Shown here: positions 48,340 through 60,394 of the stretch, one piece after another | How positions within the stretch are numbered: position 1 is the stretch's first letter | Layout of the letters: every line of letters starts with the position of its first letter | Assembly (NCBI GenBank): GCA_921293015.1 | Contig: OV121090.1 | Coordinates: 36,677,082-36,741,081 of the forward strand | Origin: Phorcus lineatus | Lineage: Eukaryota > Mollusca > Gastropoda > Trochida > Trochidae | Length of the DNA stretch: 64,000 bases | Reading direction: 5' to 3' | Notes under the pieces: generated by a model | The model's database searches: none | Told to the model about the DNA's origin: nothing | What the model saw: only the letters and a program-made list of their open reading frames with translations | Position numbers and translations under genes: made by a program

Positions 48340-48780
48340 TTATATAATATATGTGAGCATCAAAAAGGCAATGCCATTTTTATGCAAACTTTTTTTTATA
48401 GCTGTCAAGGATATGGTATCATATGTTTGAAGCGGTTCTTCAGACAGCTCTTAGATGACCATAGCTGCACATGATCAATTACAGTCACCTTCAAACAGAA
48501 CTACGTACAGAACATACCTTACAACGAATTCATAACAGATTCAAATAATTTTTAATTCTGTGTTAATTCAGTAATCATAATTTATATAAATTATTAGCTT
48601 ACAGGATAAAACTTAAAAGAACTAAATTTATTTGATTGAATCATGCAAAGGCGTGGTATTTCAAGGTGATTTGGTTTTCGCTTCAACAGCCTTGTAACCT
48701 CAAGAGTTTTATTTGATTGAAAAAAGGCAAAAGAATTAGATTTCACCAAGTAATGCAAAATCTTCTTCTATGACGGGCAT
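48340..48780 (+). repeat. Diverged repeat family Z, copy 1
   Basis: TGTGAGCATCAAAAAGGCAATG starts a block that aligns loosely with 54750-55260. The best second anchor is CCTTGTAACCTCAAGAGTTT and TAGATTTCACCAAGTAATGC. Overall similarity is low. Confidence 0.4.
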
Positions 48781-48784
48781 AGAA

Positions 48785-49755
48785 ACAGATTTTTATAGTT
48801 GAGAAGGGGTGATTGAATGAAAATTGTTTAACCCTAAAAAGCATTTCCTAGTTATGGTGATGGGTTATCAAAATAAAAACATATATATTCTACTTTATAC
48901 CGGAACATTGAACAACCTTGTGTGTATTTAGCGTAACTTGTGTTTACTCGAAAACTACATTAACAGTACATTATTGTAACAGTACTTTGTCCATATATTG
49001 GCAAATGTTTAAGCTGATTTATAAGAAGTAATGGTCATTAAAATATAACGCCCAAAGCTCACTGTTTTGATGCTCCTGGACAGTATAATGATGTTTTATA
49101 AAAAAAATTCTAAAAAGTTTTGAGCGCATTAGATGTAAAAATGAAGCAAAATGATGGAAGACTCGATTCTCAAGTCGCTATAAAATAGCATTAGGTTTAC
49201 CAAAAGTCCATCATTAGTATCATTGAAAAATTACCTGTGAAATAATGTTTTAAGTAAATTCTGCTAGAACTTTTAAAGGAAGTCCATCGCCCTATATTCC
49301 ATAAATGCCCATTGTCCTTAAACTGCTAGATTGTTTTCGTTTTTCAATTTTAAAGTTTTCAAAAATTCTATAGAAGGGTATATTCCTGAATAAATGCAAA
49401 ACTAAATGAATAATGATATTTTTAATAATGTCACAAATAAACAGAATAACACTACCCCCATACATGGGAAGTAACTCTGTAATGACCTAATGAAACATGC
49501 TCGTGTTGGTACACACTAAAGATATTTGACAGTGTAAGTTTATAAGCTTTAAACTTGCAAAGTTACTACTGCAAATAACGTACAAATTGCCTACATATGA
49601 AATTGAGATTGTCTACAGCAATGTATGAAATAAGAAATGTGAAAATACATACACTTTGTTTGTTTGAATCCCGAAAAAGGGAGAGAGAGTTCTGGTCAAA
49701 CGTGTTTTCTAACTGAAGTTCCAAAACAAGAGGAACGAGAACAGTGCTACCAAAA
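48785..49755. other. Unassigned stretch
   Basis: AT-rich, no recognisable gene, RNA or repeat. Confidence 0.35.
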
Positions 49756-49760
49756 ATCAA

Positions 49761-49870
49761 ACGCTTGGGAAACATATGTCATTTATCATATACTATATCG
49801 GACCTTGAAATGCCTGCTGAAAAACCTTCTTATATATAGTATATGATCAATGTCGATGTTTCCCAAGCTT
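49761..49870. repeat. 110-bp hairpin element
   Basis: The left arm, ACGCTTGGGAAACATATGTC onward (49761-49798), pairs with the right arm ending GATGTTTCCCAAGCTTG (49831-49870) at about 85%. The loop is 32 bases. The inner ends read ATATACTATAT/ATATAGTATAT. Probably a solo foldback MITE. Confidence 0.7.
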
Positions 49871-49874
49871 GTTC

Positions 49875-50675
49875 TACAAAAAAAGGTAACCGCAACAAGC
49901 GTGCAAGTGGAGATGTTACTGTGTTAAACAGTATACTACCAATTGGTGGGGTCTAATGAAGTCTATTTACGTCCTTGATTCTATGAGGATAGTCTGTGGG
50001 GGATGTCTATAACAATAAGCCTTATCATTATTTAAACATACCGCTCCTTCCTAGAAGAAGCAATTTGTTTCTACAATTGTGCCAAAATTTAAACAGTGAA
50101 TGACAAGTAAATTAGCCAAGTTTCTAATTTTTTTCACAAATATATTTCATGCAATTCTGTTTAAGTTTCAAACTAATTTTAACAATAATGAAAGCTTCCA
50201 TTGTAATATAGCGCTTATCACAGAAAACTGGTATGTGCCAAGACTGACATATTATTTATAAAATGATAGAATAAATAAAAAATAACATTTTGTTAAATAT
50301 CATGCTTGGTTTTTAAAGTCAGAAGACACATTAGAAAATATATGCTGTGCATGTTGATGAATATATTAGCATTTTATATATGCATAGTCAAAAAGGTGTT
50401 GCAACCCCCCTGTCTGGGTATGATAGTTTCGGTGATTGTAGAAGATCATAGTATAATCACATTAAACTTAATGATGAAGAGATTGAAAAGCATTCTATTG
50501 AATTAAACTCAAGATGGCCACTCGCTGACCCCATGGTATATTAAAATTTTGCTCTCAAGTATGGGGTTTAAATTGGTGGTAAAGGATAATTTAAGTATGG
50601 TTATAAATCAAATTGTGAGGAGGAAACTATAACTGGGATTGGTTAAAAGGATCATTCCGGGACGAGGTACAAAAA
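49875..50675. other. Unassigned stretch
   Basis: No gene recognised. The open frame at 50306-50506 is featureless. Confidence 0.3.
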
Positions 50676-50678
50676 CAG

Positions 50679-51030
50679 TCAGAATCGCAAACTTCCACCA
50701 TGCACTTCAATGAAGTGCTTGAAATCTTCGCTTCATACCCCTCACAAGACGTTGAAATCGCTATTGTGGCAATCGCTGCCACTCCTCTTGTAATGCTGCT
50801 TCCATTTCATGCAAGTTCTGAGGAGGAGGATCCCCGAGCTGTACCAGTCGGCCAAAAATGTTTCAAAAATGTTCAAGTGGATTAAGATCCGGACTCATTG
50901 CAGGCCACGGGAGGTGTGTCAGGGCATTGTTCGTGAACGATGCGGTCTAGCATTAGCAAGTACATGGTTGTCGAAATGGGGCACGACAACAGGTTACGCT
51001 TTTCCTGGGTTGAAAGGTAAGAATTGTCAC
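50679..51030 (-). pseudogene. Tc1-type transposase C-terminal fragment
   Basis: On the minus strand: VVVPHFDNHVLAN, then ARPHRSRTMP, then after frame breaks LPWPAMSPDLNPLEHFW, then LHEMEAALQEEWQRLPQ and RFQRLVRGMKRRFQAL to a stop at 50679. SPDLNPxEH carries the last catalytic glutamate of the DDE triad. About seven residues between HVLAN and ARPH, including the second catalytic aspartate of the usual DDNARPH, are missing. The N-terminal DNA-binding half is absent. It therefore is a dead Tc1 copy; the inverted repeats were not found. Confidence 0.87.
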
Positions 51031-51114
51031 TTTTGGCACTTGGCGGGGGTTATAGCCGATTCTGTCTGCTTGTTTATATTCGACCAACATCCATGACGAG
51101 GTAAAGGTCATGAG

Positions 51115-51440
51115 TCAAAGATGGTTTTTTTCTGTGATTTTCACATTAGAAGATAAATGTATATTTTGCTTTTAGTGCCTTCCCGTATTTCCTCTGCTCT
51201 CAATGAGTGTTTCAACTGTGGACAGGGGCTGTTTGACAAACCGTAGCTAGAGATTGTAGTCTGGAGAAAATCAGCGGGATTTCTGATTACAGAATTGCTT
51301 CCCGTTAGAAATGCTTTCCCCTCATTTACAGAGTTGTACAATTGCCTACGTTCACAGCGTATAGAAGATAATAAAATGATAAATGTGCAGGAATTAAAAT
51401 GGAAACATGTATAGAGAGTGGATGTTAACTGCAATAAAAT
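51115..51440 (+). repeat. Repeat family Y, copy 3
   Basis: Aligns with 47400-47720 and 34555-34815 through GCTGTTTGACAAACCGTAGC, TAGAGATTGTAG, TTGCTTCCCGTTAGAAATGC and AAAATGGAAACATGTATAG. Weaker similarity continues to about 51690. The minus-strand open frame at 51141-51434 spans it, but other copies carry stops there, so it is not called as coding. Confidence 0.65.
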
Positions 51441-51699
51441 TGTTTTATCAAAAAGAAGAATTTATCAGGCAAATACATTCCTCTTTTAGACAAAAGTATT
51501 TGTTTCTTATATTTATTTAATATTTTCCTTTTCCTTCATGTGCTTGAATATCGCAAATGTCATATCACAACACGAACACATACCCATATAGAGAGTGGGA
51601 TTCCAAGTACAGACAAAACAATGATAAATGTGTTATCTAAGTAGTTTGTTGGTTATTGGCTCACGTATTGTAACATGACGTGGACGAACTCTTGATTCT

Positions 51700-53550
51700 G
51701 ATTTGAAACTTTCCCCTATGTTCCCAAAATATTAGGTAGGAAAAATAACGAGAAATGATACGTCATATCAACTACACTCGGACCTATTATTCGAAGCACT
51801 GCACTGACTTTGCCGAGGCAATTTACTGAGGTTTGAAGGTTTCCATATATGACATGTTTGGAAAAGAGAAGAACTATTTCATAAACCTCGAGGGTCTTTT
51901 GTTATAAATTCAACAGAAAAAATGTGATACCTCAGGCGCATTTACTTTGCAAGGTTCTACCACACAAACAGGTAGCCGGCAGATTAGTCTTGAAAAACTA
52001 GTAACTGCCGTTCAAGACTATCAGTCATGCCTTGTGTCGAGTGTTGAATGTCTTGTAAATCCATAATCAATTTGCGGCTGTAAATAAAACAAATGGGTTT
52101 TTATTCACTCCTATTCACTGTCAATATCTATTTGAATTTCTCTCCAATGAAAACGTGTGAATAATAATTACCTTTCATGTTATTTACAGAATCCTCTTCC
52201 GAAGTCTTATGATCTGGAAAACAATATATCGATGCTTGTTTAAATATCCACACAGTCACTCATGAAACAACGATAATTGATGCCACGGCATTACCATCAT
52301 GCGTCAACGTGTGCATTTATCTACAAATCATTTTACCTTTATCAGATGTATATTAATGGAACCTAATAATTCAAATGAATAAAGTTTATAGTTTGCCATA
52401 GTGGAAGAAGGTCATCCTTTCAATTGATTCCTGGTGCATCTAATGATCTTCACAAACATGAGATTTCTGATCAACTTCTTGTTAAGGAGGTCTCCCTAAG
52501 GACATACAGTATTCTGTTAACCAGACCACAAAATCAATCCTACCTATGATGGTTATTTGTCCTACAAACTCTGTCAGACACAGACAGTCATGACCAAAAG
52601 ATGCTTGCACTAACCCAAAATGCCATGCTCTCGCCATGGCTTCTATTGTGTATATCTGATGAACCCATAACCAAGTACGAGGCTCAATTCAGTCGCGTCA
52701 ATTAATGTTGCTTGTTCGTTTTCTGCGCTGTTAGTTTTATATCGACTGCGGACACCCGTTTGATGAGTAATAGTGATTGACCTATCGTAGTGCAGCATTT
52801 AACATCTATGTTATTCAACATATGGACGTTTGTAAGTTGATGTAAGATAGGTGCAATATGAATTCCATTTATTACCAGTATGGTTAATCATAAGTGGTGA
52901 CATAGTTTCAATGTAAGCACAAGTTCAGATTTGCGTAAGTTACCGTATTTCGTCGCCCTTGACGTCATAAAACTATTTTCGTGACGTCACTGTATCGGGC
53001 TGTTGCAAGAAAAGCAGGCGGTTTATTGAATATTTTCATATGTTTTAAACGAACAGAATCGGTAATAATGAAATTATAACACTCTGATGTGTGTCAAATG
53101 TGTATATAACCCTCGATCCCGCTAACGTTTCGTTATACACTTAAACACTCGGGTAATAGTCTCTATATATTACCCATAATGTTAGGTAGATATTTTTGTT
53201 GGAGATCCGCACGTTTTCTTTAGTGATTTATTGATAAATAGAATATGCCGAACCGTTGCATCGCGATTCATAGTTTTGAACATTCTTTTATATTTATTAC
53301 ATGTTCAAATTCTAACACATTATTTGCCATCATCTAAGTGTTTCAATGTCACTGTAATTGACAAGATTGATTTTTTTCCTCGCAAAATACATGGCTGCCA
53401 TCAAAATATTCATGAAAACATCAAAACATATGAAAATAAACGATACATTAATAATTACTCAGATTTGATCATCATAAATTAACAACATAAAACTACATGA
53501 AACGACTGTTCAAAGCATACACTATTAGAAACCTATCGTTATTGGGTCTG
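51700..53550. other. Unassigned stretch with paired CRE palindromes
   Basis: No gene recognised. The only notable item is the pair of TGACGTCA octamers at 52960-52989, listed separately. Confidence 0.35.
52960..52989. promoter_or_regulatory. Two CRE octamers 22 bp apart
   Basis: TGACGTCA occurs perfectly at 52960-52967 and 52982-52989. CREB/ATF proteins bind this octamer. With start-to-start spacing of 22 bp, about two helical turns, both sites would face the same side. No neighbouring gene was recognised, so function is uncertain. Confidence 0.4.
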
Positions 53551-53554
53551 TGAA

Positions 53555-53645
53555 GTTAGCAACCAGTTCCCACTTCCCAATTACTTATTCAAATTGTGAA
53601 GTTGGCAACCGGTTCCCAGTTCTCAGTTCCCAGTTCCTTATTCAC
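53555..53645 (+). repeat. Two-unit GTTCCCAGTT repeat
   Basis: GTGAAGTTAGCAACCAGTTC is repeated as GTGAAGTTGGCAACCGGTTC about 47 bp later, and each is followed by CCCANTTCYCA-type runs and TTATTCA. Non-coding. Confidence 0.65.
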
Positions 53646-53649
53646 TGCA

Positions 53650-54745
53650 AAAAACGCGTAGGTCAGATACGTTTTCTGACGTTCGATCCAGTTTAAACAC
53701 GCTCGTTCTAAACAAATATATCTATATGCACAATGGCGTCCTCTTCCACTCACAATAGTACTCACTTAACTCGATAAACGCTCCGTACACAATTCATTTG
53801 GCAATCGTTTCGTTCTAACAGTTGTGTATTTAATCATTTTGTAATAGGTTCATCGACTACACGATAAGTAATCCACACATCGTTCTGGATACTGGCAACA
53901 AGACGTGAATGAAAGTAAAATCCTAGAGAAGAAATGTTGTTCAAACTTTAGATTAGTTGACTATCTTGACATACAAACTTACTTCGATGCTTTCTTTATA
54001 TATTTTTCCTAAAGATAATGTCACTTTATCTGTTGAAATCTTAAAAAACATTACTCTCTCATATTGAGAGCTTTGTGAAAGATTATGATAGCTTGAAAGT
54101 TTTAACTTTTAATTGTAATGCTTCTCATTTGATATCCTCGGATTGTGTATCTAGGAAATATCATATTTACGTACAGGACGTCATGATCATAAAAAGACCT
54201 ATATAGTGGGGTTTACTTATTCTAATATTTGATGTAGAGAAATTGTATTGATTAACGTGAATGGAGACGTACGATCCATTTGATACATTTGAAAGAAGAT
54301 TGGTATTATGGAGCACACTCATAAGTCACATCACTTGGACCAATACATTCTACTAAAAACGTCGTACAAAGGATTCACCTAATGTTTATAAGTGATTAAT
54401 TTGTTGCAATATTTTGTTGTTGTGGGTTTTCTCAATCAAATATGAGATAAACCTAATGTGCTTGGATACCAGATACAATTTAAACTGGATTTACGCTTCA
54501 ACTGTAGGTAAATTGAACGCTATAACAAACCATATCTCTAGTTTCAATCACACTGGGTTTATATAATTCTAACCAGACGTTCTCATCCCATGCGAAATTT
54601 TCTCATTTGGAAATGATAGTGGATCATCGCTTTCAGGAATTTTGCGAGTTAGTTTTCAAACAGAATCACCGAATACTATATTTGCACTAGGGAATAATTG
54701 CAGTCTAAAAATTTAATCATCATTGCAGATATTTTTTATAATATT
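53650..54745. other. Unassigned stretch
   Basis: No gene, RNA or repeat recognised. Confidence 0.3.
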
Positions 54746-54749
54746 ACTG

Positions 54750-55260
54750 TGTGAGCATCAAAAGGACGATGTTATTACCAATTAGACGTCTTGATAATTA
54801 ACGAGGACAGTGTATCAGTTGTTAGGTCAATATAAGTGACTGCTCATAGCTGACATCCCCATGTTGGGTAAACGTAGATTGTGAGCTGAAATCTAGTAAA
54901 ATGATTAATAATTTTCACGATGAAAATAAATAAGCGGTATCATCCCTGCTCCGAAATTCCTCTGTCATGCTTGCCAAAAAATCTTATTCTGACTTTGAGT
55001 AACTTAAACGTGTTGAGAACTTAGATTTATACAAGATATAAAACTTACTTGATGACACTGAGAAGAACATAAATAGGTTGATTGAAATACAAAAACGAAA
55101 GGTCGTGAGGTGTGATGTTAATCTGTTAAAATGTTACTGTAAATTTTTGGGTAGCTTTGTAATCACAAGCGTTTCCTTTGATTAAAAACAACCTGCTCCA
55201 ATGCAAGCAGAAGATCAGATTTCATCAGGTGATGTTAAAGAACCATGAGATAACAAATAG
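54750..55260 (+). repeat. Diverged repeat family Z, copy 2
   Basis: TGTGAGCATCAAAAGGACGATG and, further on, GCTTTGTAATCACAAGCGTT with CAGATTTCATCAGGTGATG mirror 48340-48780 in order and strand. Alignment between anchors is poor. Confidence 0.4.
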
Positions 55261-55264
55261 CCGT

Positions 55265-56510
55265 ATTACATAAACATATAATAAGGTTTGAAATGCAGTT
55301 TATTTATTACAGCAGCTTAAACAAACCCGAATTTAATTAACGTTGCGTTTACTAATAAGTTAGGAATTTCTTACGAGTGACTCAGTTTGCATATTGTCAC
55401 ATCGACATCAATAACAAGCATGAGAAAATTATCTTATGACTCATTAGGCCAGAAAAAGACTTTCTTATTATTACTTGATTTGACATCAATTGATTTTGAA
55501 GGCATTGTATTCGACTTTCATACGAAACACTGTTTATGATTATATTCACTCAAAACATATCATAAATTCGCCTACATATGCCTTATTAAGGACGGATTTT
55601 ATGAAAATCGAACTCAATATATAACTCAAACACCTCATACAGGCAACATCGACCAGTGTTCTGTATGTCTTTCCTCTGCCAAATCCATATAACAAAACAC
55701 AGCTCATGGCAAGGTTTTGGTCAGGCTGTATAAAAGTCCATACTAAGCTGAATGCACGGCACTGAGTATCGGATGATCTGCAACAAGAAATCGATGACGT
55801 TGCATTATCAGTTTTTATCTCTGAGTACAATCCGATACTGGTGATCATCATTAACTACTTAACCGACTTTCTAAAGAATATGAATCAGGAGATCAAGTTT
55901 TGTCCTCGTTTCCGTTTAATTTGACATCAAGCTAACAGTGATTAGTCATCGTTTGTTCACGTTCTTATGTGATGCAGATCACCACTGAGTGCCACAGGAC
56001 GCTGTGTTGGAACCTTTACTCTTTACTTTGTATACTTAAGTTACTGAACAAACGTTTCTTTATTTCGCTATTTCTTCAGCATTTCTAAATGCTCCACACC
56101 AGTTATTGATATCCTCGCTGCATGTCATCACAAAACATATTGAGGCCTTTCACAAAAGAAATTATTGTTTAGAGACAAGCATGTTTTTTATTTTACATTT
56201 AACTGCGACACCTGATATATTATGGATCATTTTGAAGCTATAAAACAATTCTTTGGAAACGGTAATTGACATAGTATATTACTATTTCAACATGACAAAT
56301 AAGTTATTTTGCAAGGAAGCAATTTGTGTGTTTTTACTGATTGCGCAATGAAAATATGAATGAAACAAACTGCAGGAAGTCTGATAAATTAATCAGCGAT
56401 CACCAGATAATGTATCATCGATATAATAGTAATAATGATGATGATGATCATGATAATGTAACATTTAGACAAAAGATTAAGAGTACTAAACAAATTAGAC
56501 AGGTAAGTCA
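55265..56510. other. Unassigned stretch
   Basis: A minus-strand frame at 55546-55851 (101 codons) has a T-rich AG (TTTCTTGTTGCAG) within it and a Cys/Trp-bearing piece, but no family is recognised. A (GAT)n patch lies near 56435-56455. Confidence 0.3.
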
Positions 56511-56514
56511 TTTA

Positions 56515-57110
56515 AAAAAAGGCTATGTTAACCGGTATAAACCAACATTTTGCATGTTTAGTTCTGAGTTTTGGCCCTTGATAGCTGCGGTCTGATGGCA
56601 AGAGGATACAGGTCATATTAAGGACACGTGTTTGGTCGGCGGTAACTTAACTGGTAAGGAAGATAACTCTGTCACTGTGGATGTCCTCTAGCCTAGGTAC
56701 AGATGTCCCGACAATCTTACTGCTGATGTTTAGGATCTTGTTCAGCTTGTTCCTGTTTTGTAGTGACAGAGAACCGTACCAGACTTGAATGGTTAATGTC
56801 AGGACAGTTTGTGTGAAGCATTTACTATGATAGTATTATTCTCGTCTCCACGTGGAATGATCTGAGTTTACGCATAAAGAACAGCCTCTGCTGGCGCTTT
56901 ATGTAAAGGGAATCCGCGTTCCTGTTGAGCTTATTGTCTATGAAGGTGTTAAGATACTGGTACTCTGTGACTGTCTCAACTACTGCAGTTTTTATGGTTA
57001 CAGGATGAAGTACTTCTCATTTTGTGCGAAAGTCTATGATAATCTCTTTGGTCTTGGACAAATTAACTGTTACATATGATGATGATACAGTGACGGTTGC
57101 AGTATTCAAC
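56515..57110 (-). mobile_element. Rex1/L2-like LINE ORF2 C-terminal fragment
   Basis: On the minus strand, in order: TVNLSKTKEIIIDFRTK (57080-57030), VETVTEYQYLNTFIDNKL, KRQQRLFFMRKLRSFHVETR, then after a frame shift VWYGSLSLQNRNKLNKIL, SSKIVGTSVPRLEDIHSDRV, and finally ILLPSDRSYQGPKLRTKHAK with CWFIPVNIA near 56525. This is the segment after the RT catalytic site in Rex1/L2-like LINEs. It holds at least two stops and two frame shifts. The RT catalytic core is missing, which fits 5' truncation. Confidence 0.87.
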
Positions 57111-57629
57111 CTGTTTGTGACACAAAATCACTACTGATCAATCTTTTAGTGCTCTTCTGTAACGTCACGGATGAATGAAAACATACCGTAACCATAACGT
57201 ATATGAGAACAGGACAGAGAAAATGTTGGTACAATCTTTTAGGTCCTAAAACTTTGATATCGAGAATCAACAACAGTAATCTGACTATTGGCGAAACAGT
57301 GATTGCCTTCTCAACTTCTTTGAAAGATCCTGGGAGGTTACCTAACTTCTGATCTTGCCATTGAAAAACAACAACTATCTGTGATCTGCAAGTCCTGTTG
57401 TCTTCATTCAACATGATCGGGAAGTCATGAAACCTTTTAACTGAATGTTCAGCAATTGCACGTATTCGATCTCTTTAATCTGAAACGTCATTGCTGCATA
57501 AGTAACATCATCAGAGCAATGAACGGCAAGTTGAACCTTTTCCCATACAAATGAATAAATATAATATTTGCACGACTGAGTGGCGTAAATCGAAACGTCA
57601 ATGTCGAGGTCTACCGTTTCCCGTCCCAT
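57106..57629 (-). other. Two overlapping minus-strand open frames of unknown nature
   Basis: Frames 57408-57629 (73 codons) and 57106-57414 (102 codons) overlap by 7 bases on one strand, directly upstream of the LINE remnant. Codon composition is less AT-driven than in most chance frames here, with stretches such as VVVFQWQDQKLGNLPGSFKEVEKAI. I recognise no domain. They could be a decayed host exon, an unknown mobile element or chance. Confidence 0.25.
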
Positions 57630-57639
57630 GCACTTTCAT

Positions 57640-58895
57640 AACAACATATCTTCCATCAAGATTCATTTTGGATAGGATTCAAAGCAGGACATACTGCTAA
57701 CAGTACAAAGCATTTACACTGACGCAACCTTTAAGAAAACAAAAAAAACCCACTAAAATTGCTCTTGTTTTGAAAACTCTAATGCTATTGACAAACGAAA
57801 TGTTACCTTCATACTATTGAACTAAAAATGTATGTATTCATTTATATACATATTTAGCACAGATAATAATATATTTCCATGCATAGTTTAAGAGGCTACG
57901 TCCTTATGAATAACTCTGACTCAATAGAAGTACTGTAACGCCGACATCGTCATGTTAGAAACGGAGGCCCTAAATGTCTCATTTCGACAAGAGTAGTATT
58001 GTATGAGGAACGTTATGTTTTATATCCGTTTTTAACAGTCTCCCCGATCCAAGTATAGATAGATATACATGTTTTAATCACTTTTAATCCCAGATTCATC
58101 TAGAGGAAATTAGTAATAGGATTGTTCTGACATAATTGTACTGATTCTGTTACTAGAGCAAATCGGATGAGGACTTGATAGCTTCTAAATTGGACATGTA
58201 GAGAAATCAGAATCTTGTCACGACCATTGGTATTAATAGCATAGTGTTGGGTAACTTCATTTTCCATATTTTGTGGTACATGCTAAGACATACTACAAAC
58301 AAACATTCACCACATAAATACAGTAACAAGCATCTTTATTTTACTAGTACACTTCTATATAACTAATCACTTGATGATTTTTTTTTAAAGTATGTTTTTG
58401 TAAGCATGCAGACTATAATGTCAACTTAATATAACATTAAATGTATGAGGGCGTTATGATGTTTATCGACCATTTCATCAAGAAGCGCCCTTTTGGTATA
58501 TACAAACAGGCATAATATTTCTTGTTGGGTAAAACTCATAACTATAATTGATTTACATATAATACATGATTGAAATAGAGCGGAATATTTTTTAAACAAT
58601 GACTGCAACATATTTTAGAAGAATATTCAAATAGTTTCCTATCTAAGTGGACAAGACACGTCACTCAGTTTAGTTAAAGAATCCCTGAAAATGCATCATG
58701 TAAATATGGATCTTAATTTGTATGTATTCTTAGGAATGAATATGTTAATGGGATTTACCTAATACTATGTCCTGTTACAAGATCCAATAGCTTATCATGA
58801 GTCATACACAATTTCCGGAGCAGACAGAATCCAATATGATTCAGTTATTTTCATATGATTGCAATCATCACACTGGTATCTTTCTGGTCAAGTTC
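57640..58895. other. Unassigned stretch
   Basis: No gene or repeat recognised. Confidence 0.3.
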
Positions 58896-58899
58896 TCTT

Positions 58900-59000
58900 T
58901 TTGTAGACGATATTGTTTACGATAATACATCTTGTTTACCGGATCCCATCAGCTGTCTTACCTCTTACAACCTCAAGGTTTCTCTGTCATACAATACCAG
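58900..59000 (+). repeat. Repeat family X, copy 3
   Basis: ATACATCTTGTTTACCGGAT and TACAACCTCAAGGTTTCTCT followed by GTCATAC match the copies near 26470-26560 and 37190-37310. Confidence 0.45.
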
Positions 59001-60166
59001 GATCTGAAGACAGTTTTGTCCCTTATCATCACACTCACGTCAATGCTTTCCATGTCTGTTTGTAATGACAACATCCTTCTTAACCACAAACCTTTGTACT
59101 TTGTACAACAAGTTCTATAAAATTTGCTGATGTTGTTTTGGCGAGCAAAGGGGTAACGATGGAAGTTACGCTAATTCTAATTGGAAGCACGGACAGCCAA
59201 TCAGCATCAATCAGTGTCATTTTCTATTTTGATTGTTACAGTCCTTGTTTTATTGTTTATATATGATCACTTATGAATGTGATAGAGAAAGTTTTAATCC
59301 ATTGGCACCCCCCTTCGTTATTTGGGGGTCCTCATATGTGGACATGAGGTCCGATGTTGCTCAAAATGTATGAAGTGTCCATGCAGGTGGACAATATAAA
59401 ATCATTTTTTGAAAGGGATACCTAACTCGAAACAGTATAAAATGCAAATTTGAGAAGGAAAAATCTGTAAATTGAACAATAAGTTTGTGTTTTTCTTTAG
59501 ATAGGCTTCAATGAAACCCAGAGATTTACAACTCGACGCTTCCATTCTTGACTACACTGTCTTAAGGCTGTAAATACAGCTGTATTTAATAAAAACACAA
59601 CAAAGATACAAAAATGAATCTTTTAATAATGTAAATGACAGGAGATCTTGATTGAGCATAATAGAACCGGCAACCGACGCTGAATTATGTCTTGGAAATG
59701 TGTGGCACAGCAAACCATGAATGTATTGGATACAAAGACAAGTGTTGGCGAACATATGGTCTCTTGAAACAAACTTTAAACGTAAGTTCACAATCTGATT
59801 AAAATCAGATGGAATTCCGCTTGTTTAATTTCGTTTCGTTTTATTTCCGTTTCGTTTCGTTTCGTTTCAGTTTAACAAGCTATATTCCATCTGACACTGC
59901 CCCGTTGAATGTCCCGGGCTTACAAGAATTAACCAATCAAATTCTAGGCTATTAATGCAATCAGACTGGACTCCATACAGCGTATGTTCGGTGTTGCGCG
60001 GAGGTAGGCATGGCGGAAACAGCCGATCTGTTCCAAGTGCTTCGTTCGGTGTATTCCGCGGTGATTTTCCCTCACATATGCGCTGCGACACAAAGCTGAT
60101 GGTGTAAAATTAGCATGTTTCTTCAACGATCATTGAAAATTGACATTTCATGTACTGTAAATATAA

Positions 60167-60394
60167 ATATTTGAAAATGTAGGAATATATACATGTAGAT
60201 ATTGTCTTACACCCAAACGGGTGTGTTGTAAGACGAACATATGTGTGATATGTGGTTTCTCTTTTGTGCAAAAGGAAATTTCAGAAACGGGTGCCGATAT
60301 TGTAAGAAAGTATTTTACAGAAAAATTGCATTTGAGTGAAGAGAGAGTAAATACCATAAAGAAGGCCATTGATGACGATGTAACCCCCCTTTGA
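60167..60394 (+). other. Possible captured or residual exon within the TIR element
   Basis: An open frame without its own ATG reads CCKTNICVICGFSFVQKE, then GADIVRKYFTEKLHLSEERV and IKKAIDDDVTPL before a stop. A CxxC pair followed by a charged helix is protein-like and stands out from the featureless frames nearby. A weak GTAACC donor lies at 60380. It might be the first coding exon of the element's own protein or captured host sequence. Chance cannot be excluded. Confidence 0.25.

Noticed and set aside
50700-51096. Plus-strand open frames at the Tc1 locus
   Set aside because: They are antisense shadows of the Tc1 transposase remnant on the minus strand.
51141-51434. 97-codon minus-strand frame over repeat Y copy 3
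   Set aside because: The corresponding frame in the copy at 47400 has several stops, so the frame is not conserved.
59275-59345. Double hairpin (CCCCCC/GGGGGT and CCTCAT/ATGAGG) as an RNA gene
   Set aside because: Stems are short and there is no promoter, conservation or family match.
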